Of a stretch of 64,000 nucleotides of DNA, positions 9,341-18,202 are shown in pieces. The translations under genes were made by a program, and so were the position numbers. The stretch's first letter is position 1; every line of letters begins with the position of its first letter. The stretch is from JAHEFT01 sp963700705 (GTDB lineage: Bacteria > Pseudomonadota > Gammaproteobacteria > Xanthomonadales > SZUA-36). The notes beneath the pieces were generated by a model. The model saw only the letters and a list, made by a program, of their open reading frames with translations, made no database searches and was not told the DNA's origin. Where the stretch lies: assembly GCA_963700705.1 (NCBI GenBank), contig CAVOYQ010000012.1, forward strand, positions 1-64,000, read 5' to 3'.

Positions 9341-9470
9341 CGTTCCTGGCCGAACTGAGAACTAAACTCCCTCGGCATTCACGTCCAAGGGAGTTCTGCT
9401 TTGTGCCGGACGGCGGAAGTAGTTACTGAGGAAGCAGCCAGGGCCGCTTTCGACCCGAAGCGGCCTTTCC
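9341..9470 (+). repeat. Dispersed intergenic repeat, AACTCCCT dyad type, copy 3
   Basis: Third near-identical copy (see 2169-2300 and 6764-6890), here beginning CGTTCCTGGCCGAACTGAG and ending GGGCCGCTTTCGACCCGAAG. It lies between a minus-strand and a plus-strand gene. Confidence 0.85.
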
Positions 9471-9509
9471 ACTGGGGCCAAGGACCCGCGCAAGTGCCAT
9501 ACTATCAGG

Positions 9510-10151
9510 ATGACAATCAGGCTACATCACTGCTTCGTCCTCACCACCCCCAAAGCCCCTCAGGCAGACCCGTTTCTGGACCTGGGGTTGAAAGAGGGAC
9601 CCAGCAACATCCATCCCGGTCAAGGCACTGCGAATCGTCGGTTCTTTTTCTCAAATACAATGGTTGAATTCCTTTATGTACGCGATGCCAATGAAGCTTC
9701 AAACGGACGCGGAAGTCGCTTGCAATTGTTGGATCGCCTCACAGAGCCAAAGGCTTCGCCTTTCGGGCTAGTAGTGAGCACATCCATTGAACTCGAAGAC
9801 GAGCCCTTTCCTGGGTGGCGCTACTGCCCGGGCTACTTACCCTATGGCCAGTGTTTCCACGTCGGTGAGAACTCAAGCCTGCTCGAGGAGCCGCTTTGTA
9901 TCTGCACGCCACCAAACTTTCATTTAGTCGAAACCCAACTCCAATCGTCCAACTTCTTTATGACGCTGACTGAACTTCGAGTTAGCGTTCCAGTAACTCA
10001 ACCATCCCAGACACTGAGAGCAATATCAGATTGCGAAGGCGTCTCATTGCGCTTGAACGAGCCACATCGGCTGGAACTGGTTTTCAATGGTGGTGAAAAA
10101 GGCCAGTTCAAAAATATGGCACCGCAACTTCCGATTGTTGTCCGTTGGTAG
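9510..10151 (+). CDS. VOC-superfamily (glyoxalase-like) protein
   Basis: 213 residues. It begins MTIRLHHCFVLTTPKAPQAD and contains EGPSNIHPGQGTANRRFFF followed by VEFLYVRDA. This arrangement is seen in stand-alone VOC-fold proteins, where His in LHHCF and Glu in VEFLYV are candidate metal ligands. Cytoplasmic; no signal peptide. Substrate unknown. It is bracketed by repeats at 9341-9470 and 10157-10285, so it forms one more single-gene unit in this region. Confidence 0.7.
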   Translation: MTIRLHHCFVLTTPKAPQADPFLDLGLKEGPSNIHPGQGTANRRFFFSNTMVEFLYVRDANEASNGRGSRLQLLDRLTEPKASPFGLVVSTSIELEDEPFPGWRYCPGYLPYGQCFHVGENSSLLEEPLCICTPPNFHLVETQLQSSNFFMTLTELRVSVPVTQPSQTLRAISDCEGVSLRLNEPHRLELVFNGGEKGQFKNMAPQLPIVVRW

Positions 10152-10156
10152 ACTTT

Positions 10157-10285
10157 TCGCTCCTGGCTGAAAGCCGAATTGATCAACCCTCAGGTTCGCA
10201 CTGAATTGAGTTCCGCTGCCTGGCTGATAGCGGAAGGAGACTGGCAGGATTGCTGAAAGGCGCTATCGACCCGGAGCGGCAATTC
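10157..10285 (+). repeat. Dispersed intergenic repeat, TTCCGCT dyad type
   Basis: Begins CGCTCCTGGCTGAAAGCCGA, has the dyad TTCCGCT (10211-10217) / AGCGGAA (10229-10235), and ends CGCTATCGACCCGGAGCGG. Same left and right boxes as the other copies. Confidence 0.75.
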
Positions 10286-10393
10286 CAGTGTTAAACTGCA
10301 CACAGTCCGCTTAGAGTCCAAAACAGTCGTTAAAATATTGGCCTCTCAAGCATATCTGACGCGCACATCAATTGGGATCTCGGTGGGTGGGCA

Positions 10394-11059
10394 ATGACCA
10401 GAATTTTGTATTCGGGAACCAGAAACGCATCCAGTTGGGCTATGCGCGCGTGGCTTGCGCTTCGAGAACAAGATATTGAATTTGAGGAACGCATAATAGA
10501 CCTCCGCAAGCCACAGCGATTCAAGCAACTGGCTATGGTTGGCAAATTTTCTCCACCTGCGGCGGTACCAGTTCTGGTAACAGACACCATCACTATTTTC
10601 GACTCGCTCGCAATCATGGAATATGCCAGTGAATACGGCCGAAAACCTCTTCTTCCTTCCGAAATTGAATTAAGGGCACGCGCGCGGTCTTTTGTAGCAT
10701 GGCAACATTCGGGATTGTCGAATATCTGTCCACGCCTCTCATTTGAAAGTTCCTTTTATCCGGATCGCCGGGCACTCACTGAAGAGGAAATTTCTGACTG
10801 TGAAAGGCTGTTTGCAGTTCTGGAAAATGAGCTGTCGAACCACGGTGGAAGCTATCTTTTTGGTGAGCTGTCCTTGGCCGACCTGGCCTTGGTGCCAACC
10901 GTAGTCCGACTTGATGCGCACGAACCGGACTTTAGCGGGTGGCCACGCACAAAACGGTGGTTTGAGTCAATTCAGTCGCGCGAAACGGTTTGCGAATGGT
11001 TAGACCAAGCGAGGCCGCTGCCACATATCTGGTTCGACGAATATTTGCCAGACCAGTAG
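10394..11059 (+). CDS. Glutathione S-transferase family protein
   Basis: 221 residues. The N-terminal thioredoxin-like domain carries the typical ASSWAMRAWLAL stretch (candidate catalytic Ser13/Ser14), AVPVL with the cis-proline, and DSLAIMEY for glutathione binding. The C-terminal helical domain includes FGELSLADLALVPTV, a GST C-domain signature. Predicted to conjugate or bind glutathione in the cytoplasm; substrate unknown. Single gene between two repeats. The ATG at 10394 follows GGTGGG at 10383-10388, a modest ribosome site. Confidence 0.85.
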   Translation: MTRILYSGTRNASSWAMRAWLALREQDIEFEERIIDLRKPQRFKQLAMVGKFSPPAAVPVLVTDTITIFDSLAIMEYASEYGRKPLLPSEIELRARARSFVAWQHSGLSNICPRLSFESSFYPDRRALTEEEISDCERLFAVLENELSNHGGSYLFGELSLADLALVPTVVRLDAHEPDFSGWPRTKRWFESIQSRETVCEWLDQARPLPHIWFDEYLPDQ

Positions 11060-11088
11060 TGCCTTTCCGGCGTCCACTCGTCGACCTG

Positions 11089-11136
11089 CTGCTTCTGGCC
11101 GAACTGAGAAAAAACTCCTCGGAGATAGACGTCCAC
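11089..11136 (+). repeat. Partial copy of the AACTCCCT-type repeat
   Basis: CTGCTTCTGGCCGAACTGAG and the following AAACTCC..GGAG match the left half of the repeat at 2169-2300. The right half with the CTTCCGACCC box is missing. It lies just downstream of the GST gene. Confidence 0.6.
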
Positions 11137-11144
11137 GGCCCGGT

Positions 11145-11522
11145 TTATTCGGTTACGCCCAACTCGACACGCATTCCGTCCGCATCGCGTAGGAACAGCG
11201 CGCAACCGTCGGAGAACTCCTGAATCGCGGGGACTTCAAACCCGGCAGCAGCCATGGCCTCGCCGATTTCGACAATCTGTGCGCGGTTCGTCGCTGCAAA
11301 GGCCAGGTGATTCAAACCGGGCGCATTTCGGTTATAGCCGTACTCCGGCTCAACCGCCTGCCGTAAATCGAAGTAAATGGCTTCGGCGTTGACAAAGACA
11401 TGCTCACGGAGCTTCTCGAAGCCAAGCAGCGAAAGCAGCCGATCGTAAAACGGCACACAGCGTTTGAGATCGGAAAGAAGCAACACGATATGGTCGAGCT
11501 TAAGTGCAGGTGAGGTAGGCAT
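11145..11522 (-). CDS. VOC-family (glyoxalase-like) metal-binding protein
   Basis: 125 residues from the ATG at 11522 (MPTSPALKLDHIVLLLSDLK). A classic single VOC module pair: LDHI at the start (His ligand), FYDRLLSLLGF, then GLNHLAFAATNR and a C-terminal DADGMRVELGVTE (Glu ligand). This matches small glyoxalase/dioxygenase-like proteins. Substrate unknown. The frame is open a further 20 codons upstream, but that extension does not resemble the family. Convergent with the GST gene. Confidence 0.8.
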   Translation of the reverse strand: MPTSPALKLDHIVLLLSDLKRCVPFYDRLLSLLGFEKLREHVFVNAEAIYFDLRQAVEPEYGYNRNAPGLNHLAFAATNRAQIVEIGEAMAAAGFEVPAIQEFSDGCALFLRDADGMRVELGVTE

Positions 11523-11812
11523 CGCAACGCGCGGATTTGAATAAAGTGCTCCAGTAATAGCAGGCCGGCTACCAATCGTCAATTCACTATAAACGACAAC
11601 CTTGTCAATTAGCTTCCGAGTTCAGCATCTGGCTGAAAGCAGCCTTGTGCGAGCCTAAGAAATTGCTTACTTGGAGTTCCGCTTTTTACTCAGGAGCAGA
11701 ACTCTTTTAATTTGCCCTCTTATTTCCAAACCTGTCCGGCCTGGCGGGCAATTACCAAAGCATGAATGTGACTTTATGGTTTAATTAAACTGCCAGATAA
11801 GGAAATGACATC

Positions 11813-12484
11813 ATGCCTGCGACCCTTGCCCTCGACATTTACGGAACCCTGATTGATCCGCTCGCTGTCAAGAAAGCACTCTTTGATCATGTTGGCGATG
11901 AGGCGGGTGCGTTCGCCGAAGCCTGGCGCGTCAAGCAATTGGAATACAGCTTTCGGCGCGGATTGATGGGGACCTATCGCAATTTTACCCAGGTCACACG
12001 GGCGGCCCTCGATTTCACCTGTGAGTCACATGGCGCCAGGATTGCGGAAGACGACAGGAACAAACTGATGAAACGCTACCGGGCATTGGATGCCTTCCCG
12101 GATGTGGCACCAGCCCTGGCTGCCCTTCAACAACTAGGTGTCGCTCTTCACGCCTTCTCCAACGGAGTTGCCGACGATATCACTGCACTGCTGGAGCATG
12201 CCGGGCTGGAGGGCAGGATTCTGTCAATCGTCAGTGCCGACGAAGTTCAGACCTTCAAGCCCGATCCTCACTTCTATGCACATTTTCTGGAGCGAACTGG
12301 TGCGACAGCCGCCACCACATGGCTCGTTTCCAGTAATCCATTTGATGTGATCGGCGCTGCAGCCTGCGGATGGCGCACTGCCTGGGTCAAGCGCAACCCG
12401 AATGCCATATTCGATCCGTGGGAGCATGCTCCAACGGCGATCATCGCCGACCTCAAGGAAATGCTGGCGCTCCCCAGTTTTTGA
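11813..12484 (+). CDS. Haloacid dehalogenase type II family hydrolase
   Basis: 223 residues. The HAD core is visible: nucleophile Asp8 in LDIYGTL, then LHAFSNGVADD (motif II Ser), TFKPDPHFY (motif III Lys) and LVSSNPFDVIGAAACGWRTAW (motif IV region). The DxYGTL start and the SSNPFDV..GA segment are characteristic of L-2-haloacid dehalogenases, which release halide from short 2-haloacids through an aspartyl ester. Phosphatase activity cannot be excluded. Cytoplasmic; AAGGAAA upstream supports the start. Monocistronic, tail to tail with the S9 peptidase. Confidence 0.85.
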   Translation: MPATLALDIYGTLIDPLAVKKALFDHVGDEAGAFAEAWRVKQLEYSFRRGLMGTYRNFTQVTRAALDFTCESHGARIAEDDRNKLMKRYRALDAFPDVAPALAALQQLGVALHAFSNGVADDITALLEHAGLEGRILSIVSADEVQTFKPDPHFYAHFLERTGATAATTWLVSSNPFDVIGAAACGWRTAWVKRNPNAIFDPWEHAPTAIIADLKEMLALPSF

Positions 12485-12536
12485 AAGGAAGCTCCGCAGA
12501 CGACCCCGTTCCGGGACTGGCCTGCAGAGCTGACAC

Positions 12537-14864
12537 CTACTGATCCTGCAAATGCTCGATGAAGTAATCCGTCATCATCGTGTGCATGTGCAATGAAGTG
12601 CCCTCGCCTTCAACGATGCCGTGGCGCCGATTGGGATAGGACATCAAGTCAAATTGCCTGTTGTATTTCACCAATTCGTTGATCAGTCGCTCGGTGCCCT
12701 GATAATGAACATTATCATCCCCTGTGCCGTGTACGATGAGCAGTTTGCCTTCCAGCTGAGAAGCGAAATTGATCGGTGAACCCTGTTGGTAACCTGCTTC
12801 GAACTCGCTCAGCAAACCGGAATAGCGCTCCTGGTAGATCGTATCGTACAGGCGCTGATCAGGAACCGGGGCAATTGCAATGCCGACGTCATATTGCTGC
12901 GGATAGCGGAACATCATGTTGAGCGTCATCGAACCACCACCTGAATGGCCCCAGATACCCACCCTGTCACAATCGACGTAATCCCAGCGCTGACAGATTT
13001 CCTTCAATGAATCGGATTGATCCCGCGAGCTCAGGATGCCTATTCCGCCATACACCGAACGCCGCCAGTCGCGACCACGTGGTGCATTGGTGCCGCGATT
13101 GTCGACCGAAGCAATCAAAAAACCCTGCTGTGTCATCAGAAAATGCCACATATTGGTTGCTCCACCCCAGGCGTCGCGCACCGTTTGTCCCCAGGGCTCG
13201 CCATAGACGTAATTGATAATCGGGTAGCGCCGTGACGGATCAAAATTCTCCGGACGCAGAATAAACCCGTCCAGCCTGAGACCATCGCGGGCGTTTACGG
13301 AAAAGAATTCAGGCGCATCAATCGCCAGCGCATCAATCTTTGCCGCCAATGCCGCGTTGTCTTCAAGCACATCGTGCACTTTGTGATCCGGTAGTGAAAC
13401 CAGGTTGTATACCGGCGGTTGCATAAAGCTCGAATAAGTGTGGATGGCCCAGCGTGAATCGGCGGAAACCTGGTAGCTGTTGGTGCCGCTCAATTCAGCC
13501 GGGGTCACCTGCTCCATCTGTCCGCTGCCATCAAGTTTGCTCCGGTACAAATAGCGTTGAGCTACATTGTCTGGCGAGGCAATAAAATACAGCCAGCCGC
13601 TTTCCTCGTCGACGGAAGCCAACTCCACGACATCGAACTCACCGGGGGTCAGATCGGTAAATGTTTTACCGTCACGGGATACTTTATAGATGTGCCGCCA
13701 ACCACTGCGCTCACTTTGCCAGATGAATTCTTCGGAATTTTCCAGCCAATCCGGGTCGATCAGGCTTTCGATATACGTTTCCTCGTGCTCGGTCATGAAA
13801 TTCGTAATTTCACCACTGCGCGCATCGGCATAGAAAAATCGATTGGTATCCTGTTTTCGATTGAGCTGCTGGATCAGCACCTGCTCGCTGTTATCCGCCC
13901 AATCCATCCGTGGGATGTACATGTCCCTGGGTACACCCGGCAAGGTGATCCAGACCGTATCACCGGCATCTATCGGCACGATGCCTATTCTCGCCGCTGA
14001 ATTTTCTTCACCGACTTTCGGGTAGGGTATGGCGGTTATGGTCGGATACAGGGTGTCCGTATTATTGATCAGGAAGAAATCCCGGGCAGCGTGGGTATCG
14101 AGTTGCCAATAGGCAATGAGCTTGCTGTCAGGGCTCCACTTGAAGCCGTCCAGAATCCCGAATTCTTCCTCGTAGGCCCAGTCGAACAGACCATTAATCA
14201 CGGTTTCTGATGCATCGCTGGTGAGGGCTTTGACTTCGCGACTGGCCAAATCCTGAACATAGATATTGTCTTCCCACACCCAGGCGAAGTGTTTGGAATC
14301 GGGTGAAAATTTGCCGAACATCATGCGGCTCGGCGAGGTCTTATCACCACCGAGCTGCCAAAGTTTGCCACTGTCCAGTTCAAGCACCCAAAAATCACCC
14401 CTGCTCTTCTTACGCCATACATACTCAGCATTGGTATTGATCAGTAGCCTGGTTTTGTCATCCGACCAGTGATAATCATCGATGACCAGGGCCTTGTCCG
14501 AGCCTTTTGGCGTCAGCTGCCCAAGTGTTATCAGAACCGTGCGTTCCTGGGTAGCCGGATCGTAATTGACGATTTCTTCATACAGTTTGATGTCATCGCC
14601 GTAATCATCTTTTTCCAGAACCACATCCTCATAACCCGGGGCGGTTTCCAGCGTGGTGTAAGCTGCGCCCTCTTCCGCCCAGCGAACCGTGCCTGGACGC
14701 TTTGCCTGGTACTCCCAGTCTGAGAATATCGCCTCGTTGCTGAGTTTTACGCCCCTATCCGCGGTCGCAGGAGTCTCCTCTGCCGTCACATCTTGACCGG
14801 CCAGGAGCGCTATGACTGAAATGATGATGGCAATAGGGCGAGGAAATTGCTGCAGAAAATTCAT
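12537..14864 (-). CDS. Exported S9 family dipeptidyl peptidase IV-like serine peptidase
   Basis: 775 residues with an N-terminal signal sequence or anchor (RPIAIIISVIALLAGQ). A DPP IV N-terminal propeller covers roughly residues 80-540, followed by the alpha/beta-hydrolase domain. The triad is Ser641 in WGHSGGG, Asp716 in HGTGDDNVH and His748 in NRRHG. The EEFGILDGFKWSPD segment provides the double-Glu that anchors substrate N-termini in DPP IV enzymes, which supports dipeptidyl aminopeptidase activity. Likely periplasmic peptide scavenging. The frame is open upstream to 15107 but the signal sequence fixes the start at 14864. Confidence 0.9.
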   Translation of the reverse strand: MNFLQQFPRPIAIIISVIALLAGQDVTAEETPATADRGVKLSNEAIFSDWEYQAKRPGTVRWAEEGAAYTTLETAPGYEDVVLEKDDYGDDIKLYEEIVNYDPATQERTVLITLGQLTPKGSDKALVIDDYHWSDDKTRLLINTNAEYVWRKKSRGDFWVLELDSGKLWQLGGDKTSPSRMMFGKFSPDSKHFAWVWEDNIYVQDLASREVKALTSDASETVINGLFDWAYEEEFGILDGFKWSPDSKLIAYWQLDTHAARDFFLINNTDTLYPTITAIPYPKVGEENSAARIGIVPIDAGDTVWITLPGVPRDMYIPRMDWADNSEQVLIQQLNRKQDTNRFFYADARSGEITNFMTEHEETYIESLIDPDWLENSEEFIWQSERSGWRHIYKVSRDGKTFTDLTPGEFDVVELASVDEESGWLYFIASPDNVAQRYLYRSKLDGSGQMEQVTPAELSGTNSYQVSADSRWAIHTYSSFMQPPVYNLVSLPDHKVHDVLEDNAALAAKIDALAIDAPEFFSVNARDGLRLDGFILRPENFDPSRRYPIINYVYGEPWGQTVRDAWGGATNMWHFLMTQQGFLIASVDNRGTNAPRGRDWRRSVYGGIGILSSRDQSDSLKEICQRWDYVDCDRVGIWGHSGGGSMTLNMMFRYPQQYDVGIAIAPVPDQRLYDTIYQERYSGLLSEFEAGYQQGSPINFASQLEGKLLIVHGTGDDNVHYQGTERLINELVKYNRQFDLMSYPNRRHGIVEGEGTSLHMHTMMTDYFIEHLQDQ

Positions 14865-14907
14865 TCGGAAGATCTCTAGGAGTGGATGCGACACTTTAGG
14901 AAACAAC

Positions 14908-14935
14908 GGGGTCAGAGTAAAGGTACAAAGGGCCT
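14908..14935. repeat. GGGGTCAGAGTAAAG short motif, copy 1
   Basis: GGGGTCAGAGTAAAG at 14908-14922 recurs at 43567-43580, and a shorter related GGGTCAG lies near 63130. Short motifs of this kind are spread between genes in many proteobacteria. No transposase is next to it. Confidence 0.5.
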
Positions 14936-14979
14936 TGCTGCACAGCGGCAAGAGCAAATGCTGGCTTGCTCTGCTTAAG

Positions 14980-15003
14980 GACGCTTCCGACCCGGAGCGG
15001 TCA
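14980..15003 (+). repeat. Partial copy of the dispersed repeat (right box only)
   Basis: GACGCTTCCGACCCGGAGCGG matches the right end of the intergenic repeat family. It overlaps the last codons of the methyltransferase gene on the other strand. Confidence 0.55.
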
Positions 15004-15513
15004 TTCACGTTGGACGAACAAAAACCCTCGCCGCTCAAGTGTTGTCGACCATTGCCACTTCGATGACTGCAAGGTTGTCTTATATGCCTGAATATTCGAC
15101 CTCTCATCTGCGATCAAGACGAATGCGTTGCGCTTCGAGTATCCAAGCAACTTTTGAAGCACTTCTTCTCTTTCGCCAGGAGCAAGCATGTGAAGCGTCC
15201 GGTCGATCACAATGACGTCAAACCGACGTCTGGTTTTGAAATAGCGAATATCCGCGACCTCCGCATCAATCGCCAAACCTTCACTGGTGGCGTCTTTTTG
15301 TAGGTCGCCGATGCCGGAGGGTGACAGATCGATCGCATGAACGTGGTGACCAAGCCTGGCTATAAACAGCGCGTCACGGCCTTGCCCGCAACCAACATCC
15401 AGGACCCTTGATCCCCTCCGGCCATATGCATCGAAGAACACGACAAACTCTTTGGTAGGTTCTCCAAGTCCGTGTCGATTCTCACGGAAGAACGTTTCGT
15501 AGTCGGTCGCCAT
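15001..15513 (-). CDS. Class I SAM-dependent methyltransferase, TehB-like
   Basis: 170 residues. Motif I is clear, RVLDVGCGQGRDALFIA, followed by an acidic residue at the end of strand two (HAIDLSPSG) and a motif II-like FDVIVIDRTLHML, so S-adenosylmethionine binding is secure. The layout resembles TehB-type tellurite-resistance or small thiol methyltransferases. The substrate cannot be read from the sequence. No signal peptide. The start MATDYETFFRENRHGLGEP resembles the family's usual N-terminus. Repeats lie on both sides. Confidence 0.8.
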   Translation of the reverse strand: MATDYETFFRENRHGLGEPTKEFVVFFDAYGRRGSRVLDVGCGQGRDALFIARLGHHVHAIDLSPSGIGDLQKDATSEGLAIDAEVADIRYFKTRRRFDVIVIDRTLHMLAPGEREEVLQKLLGYSKRNAFVLIADERSNIQAYKTTLQSSKWQWSTTLERRGFLFVQRE

Positions 15514-15573
15514 TTCCCAACTTTGCCACGATGTTTGGCTCTTGGCTAAGTGTTTTTACTCTCAACTCCACAA

Positions 15574-15700
15574 CTGCTTCTGGCCAATTCCGCCCTGTTT
15601 TTCGGTGAGAATCCTGACCAACGGATTTCCGTTATCCACCAGATAGCGGAATCTGGTCGCTCAGATCGCTAAGAGACGTTTACGACCCAAAGCTGCTGTT
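15574..15700 (+). repeat. Dispersed intergenic repeat, TTCCGTTATC dyad type
   Basis: CTGCTTCTGGCCAATTCCGC, then TTCCGTTATC (15627-15636) facing GATAGCGGAA (15642-15651), then TCGCTCAGATCGCTAAGAGA and TTTACGACCC. It closely matches the copy at 40-120, 15.5 kb away and in the same orientation. Confidence 0.8.
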
Positions 15701-15820
15701 TTGGTGCTGGGATAGCGACCGTCCGCAGACTCCCCGTGACGGGTGCAACAAATCTTTCGGCACGAGTCGCCATGGCCCATCTCATGGCTTGATGAGGCGC
15801 GATTACCGGAGCGGGACTGT

Positions 15821-16207
15821 ATGACCGAGGAACTGATCTATCAGACATTATACTCGGTACTAGCGGTCGCGGATTCCATATTACAAATCTGGCTCACGGT
15901 CACTTTCGCCGTCCTGGTAGCCACCTACATCGCGGCCGAAAGGATTAGCCACTATCTCTACTTGCTGATTACTTTCCTGTATGGCATCGCATCTCTGGTC
16001 ATGACGATTCGGTTTATTAGCGCCGCCTACCAGATTTACTACTACCGTGATCTACTTGTGACAAAGGGTTATGAACCATGGCCTGTTCCCCAAGTTCTGC
16101 CGCAACTCGTTGGTGGCGGGACGCTGTTATTACTAGTAGCTGGATCGATCGGTACTTTGTGGTTCATCAATATCTCTCGGAGGTTATCCGACAGCAGTAA
16201 GCCATAG
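15821..16207 (+). CDS. Small integral membrane protein, unknown function
   Basis: 128 residues with three likely membrane segments (about 15-40, 48-70 and 98-120) and short polar loops. No family recognised. The ATG at 15821 is preferred over an upstream in-frame start at 15743 because the first 26 codons of the longer form look non-coding and GGAG lies 9 bases before 15821. It is followed by a weak repeat-like region (16233-16300) that includes ATGACCCGAAGCGG. Confidence 0.55.
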   Translation: MTEELIYQTLYSVLAVADSILQIWLTVTFAVLVATYIAAERISHYLYLLITFLYGIASLVMTIRFISAAYQIYYYRDLLVTKGYEPWPVPQVLPQLVGGGTLLLLVAGSIGTLWFINISRRLSDSSKP

Positions 16208-16355
16208 GTCGGGAAGTTTCCCACTATATGCCTGCGACCTAAAGCGCCCCCCTGGTGATAGAATGGCACGGGACCGCAAATGACCCGAAGCGGTAGCCTG
16301 CACCTTTGATATCTCATCGACCCATCCTCGCGACCTTTTCAATCCGGAGCGTAAA

Positions 16356-17309
16356 ATGAAGACTAGAAATACACTTTTAACTTTGCTTGCATTGTTCTTG
16401 TTAGTAGGTGATCGGGGAGCATTTGCCGAGGAGACTTCTCCTGCGAAAGCCGTTTTGGTCACCGGGGCAAGTTCGGGGATTGGATTGCAAATTGCCGAAA
16501 CCCTGTCACGTAATGGGTTCTATGTTTATGCCGGCGCCAGAAAAGCAGAAGATCTGAAAATGCTCGATGCGATGGAAAACGTGAGCGCGGTTCGGCTCGA
16601 CGTTACCAATGATGAGGATATTGCAGCGGCTGTTGATTTCGTCAAGAAACAGGGCCGGGGCCTGTGGGGTATTGTCAATAATGCGGGCGTGCTGCGATAT
16701 TCTCCGCTGGCCTCCGGTCCGGAATCTGATTTCAGGATTACGTTCGACATCAATGTTTTCGGTCCGTTTCGAATTAACCAGGCCTTCCTGCCGATGTTGC
16801 TGGAAAGTCACGGGCGGACAGCGATCATTGGTTCCATCAACGGCTTTATTCCAAATGACAGCGACGGTGGATACGCGGCCAGCAAGTTCGCGGTCGAGGG
16901 TTACACGGATTCCCTTGCAATGGAGTTGGCCAGTGCCGGCGTGTATGTCGGCATTGTGGAGCCAGGCGGCTACAAATCGCAGATCCGTGACAAATTTGTC
17001 GCACAGGCGTTTACCGCTGAAGGTCAAGGTGACTTTGTCATTGACGACGAGACACGGAAATCCCTGGCGGATTATGCGGCGAGTAATGAAGCGATGAAGG
17101 ACCCGGGCGAAGTAGCACAGGCGGTGTTGCTCCTGATGTCCAGTGACGCGCCCAAGAAGCGTTACATGGTGACGCCCAATGCAGAACAGGCCGCAATAAC
17201 CATACGCTTTGCCATGCAGCGAATGCTGCAATTGAATGAAGATCAGCCTTATTCCTACAGCCGCGACGAGTTGGTCACGCTGCTGGACGAGTTGCTCAAA
17301 ACCAATTAG
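16356..17309 (+). CDS. Exported short-chain dehydrogenase/reductase
   Basis: 317 residues. An N-terminal signal sequence (about residues 1-24, ending AFAEE) precedes a classical SDR: TGASSGIG cofactor motif, NNAG, catalytic Ser in GSINGF and YAASK (Tyr and Lys). The enzyme should reduce or oxidise a carbonyl/alcohol with NAD(P). A signal sequence on an SDR is unusual because the periplasm lacks free NAD(P)H, so it may stay as a membrane-anchored cytoplasmic protein. A truncated paralogue with the same signal-plus-SDR plan lies at 20583-20993. Substrate unknown. Confidence 0.85.
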   Translation: MKTRNTLLTLLALFLLVGDRGAFAEETSPAKAVLVTGASSGIGLQIAETLSRNGFYVYAGARKAEDLKMLDAMENVSAVRLDVTNDEDIAAAVDFVKKQGRGLWGIVNNAGVLRYSPLASGPESDFRITFDINVFGPFRINQAFLPMLLESHGRTAIIGSINGFIPNDSDGGYAASKFAVEGYTDSLAMELASAGVYVGIVEPGGYKSQIRDKFVAQAFTAEGQGDFVIDDETRKSLADYAASNEAMKDPGEVAQAVLLLMSSDAPKKRYMVTPNAEQAAITIRFAMQRMLQLNEDQPYSYSRDELVTLLDELLKTN

Positions 17310-17410
17310 CCGCGAGAGCCTGCTTATTCTTGCTTTTTGACGCGGCACTTTGAGGTTAAGGAAAACTCCGTTAGATGACGTAGGTTTTTACGCTGTCCCT
17401 GAATATTCAG

Positions 17411-18202
17411 CTAGTTCTGGCCGTTTCGTCCGCCCAAGGCCTTGCCGCCGTCTGTCCTCTCCAGGTATTCGTCGATTTGTTTTTGGTGTTCGTCGCGCGT
17501 TTTGCGGGCTTTCTCCAGTTCTTTCTGCATCGTCTTTTCGAGCTTGGCGTAGTCCTTCTCCTTGAGCGGCTTCAGGAATTCGATCTTGAAGGGACTGAAG
17601 GCTGTGCATTCCATTCCCATGCTCGACATTTCCATATGGTACTCACCGGTGATGAACTCTTCGCTCTCGACCTTGTAGGCGCCGTCAAAGATCACCTTGG
17701 CGCCGTCTTTTTCGCCCGGGGCGGTGCCAAAGAACAGGCAGTCCCGTCCGCGATCCATAAGCACGTCCTCTCGCTGCTTCTCATAGGCTTCGGAGAAGAT
17801 AGTCGAGCAATCGTTGTTCAGAATCCAGATCGCTCCGTCGTTCTTGTCTTCGCGCTTGTCCTTTCGCTTGATACCAAGCACATTGCACTCCATCCAGCCT
17901 TCCAGGTTCGTAACCCGCCAGACGCCCGCTCTCGGGCAGGCGCATGCGGATTGAGATCGATTCGGGGGTTCGCCCACCGCAGCTGTCGGGGTTGAGTCGC
18001 ATGCTCCGAGGTGATCGCCATGGTCCAAATGAGCACCAACCGCATTTTCGCTGATGGTTATGGTATGGGCATTTTCGGGATTTCCCGGCGGTATGTGGCA
18101 GACATCGACTTTAGTTTCTTGCGCGATTGCACCAGGTGCATAAAACCCCACGAGTCCAATACAACAATGTGCGAAAAAAAGTATCTTCCTTTTAGAAACC
18201 AT
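17411..18202 (-). CDS. Secreted protein with CHIPPGNP/AHLxHGD domain
   Basis: 263 residues. The signal peptide ends near GAIAQE. Residues about 33-68 form a recognisable module: CHIPPGNPENAHTI, then VGAHLDHGD and GAC, with regularly placed Cys and His suggesting metal or disulfide use. This module recurs in many secreted bacterial proteins of unknown role. The remainder has Cys pairs and a charged coiled-coil tail (about residues 205-250, rich in Lys and Glu), which I do not recognise. Probably extracellular or periplasmic. Convergent with the SDR gene at 16356-17309. Confidence 0.65.
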   Translation of the reverse strand: MVSKRKILFFAHCCIGLVGFYAPGAIAQETKVDVCHIPPGNPENAHTITISENAVGAHLDHGDHLGACDSTPTAAVGEPPNRSQSACACPRAGVWRVTNLEGWMECNVLGIKRKDKREDKNDGAIWILNNDCSTIFSEAYEKQREDVLMDRGRDCLFFGTAPGEKDGAKVIFDGAYKVESEEFITGEYHMEMSSMGMECTAFSPFKIEFLKPLKEKDYAKLEKTMQKELEKARKTRDEHQKQIDEYLERTDGGKALGGRNGQN

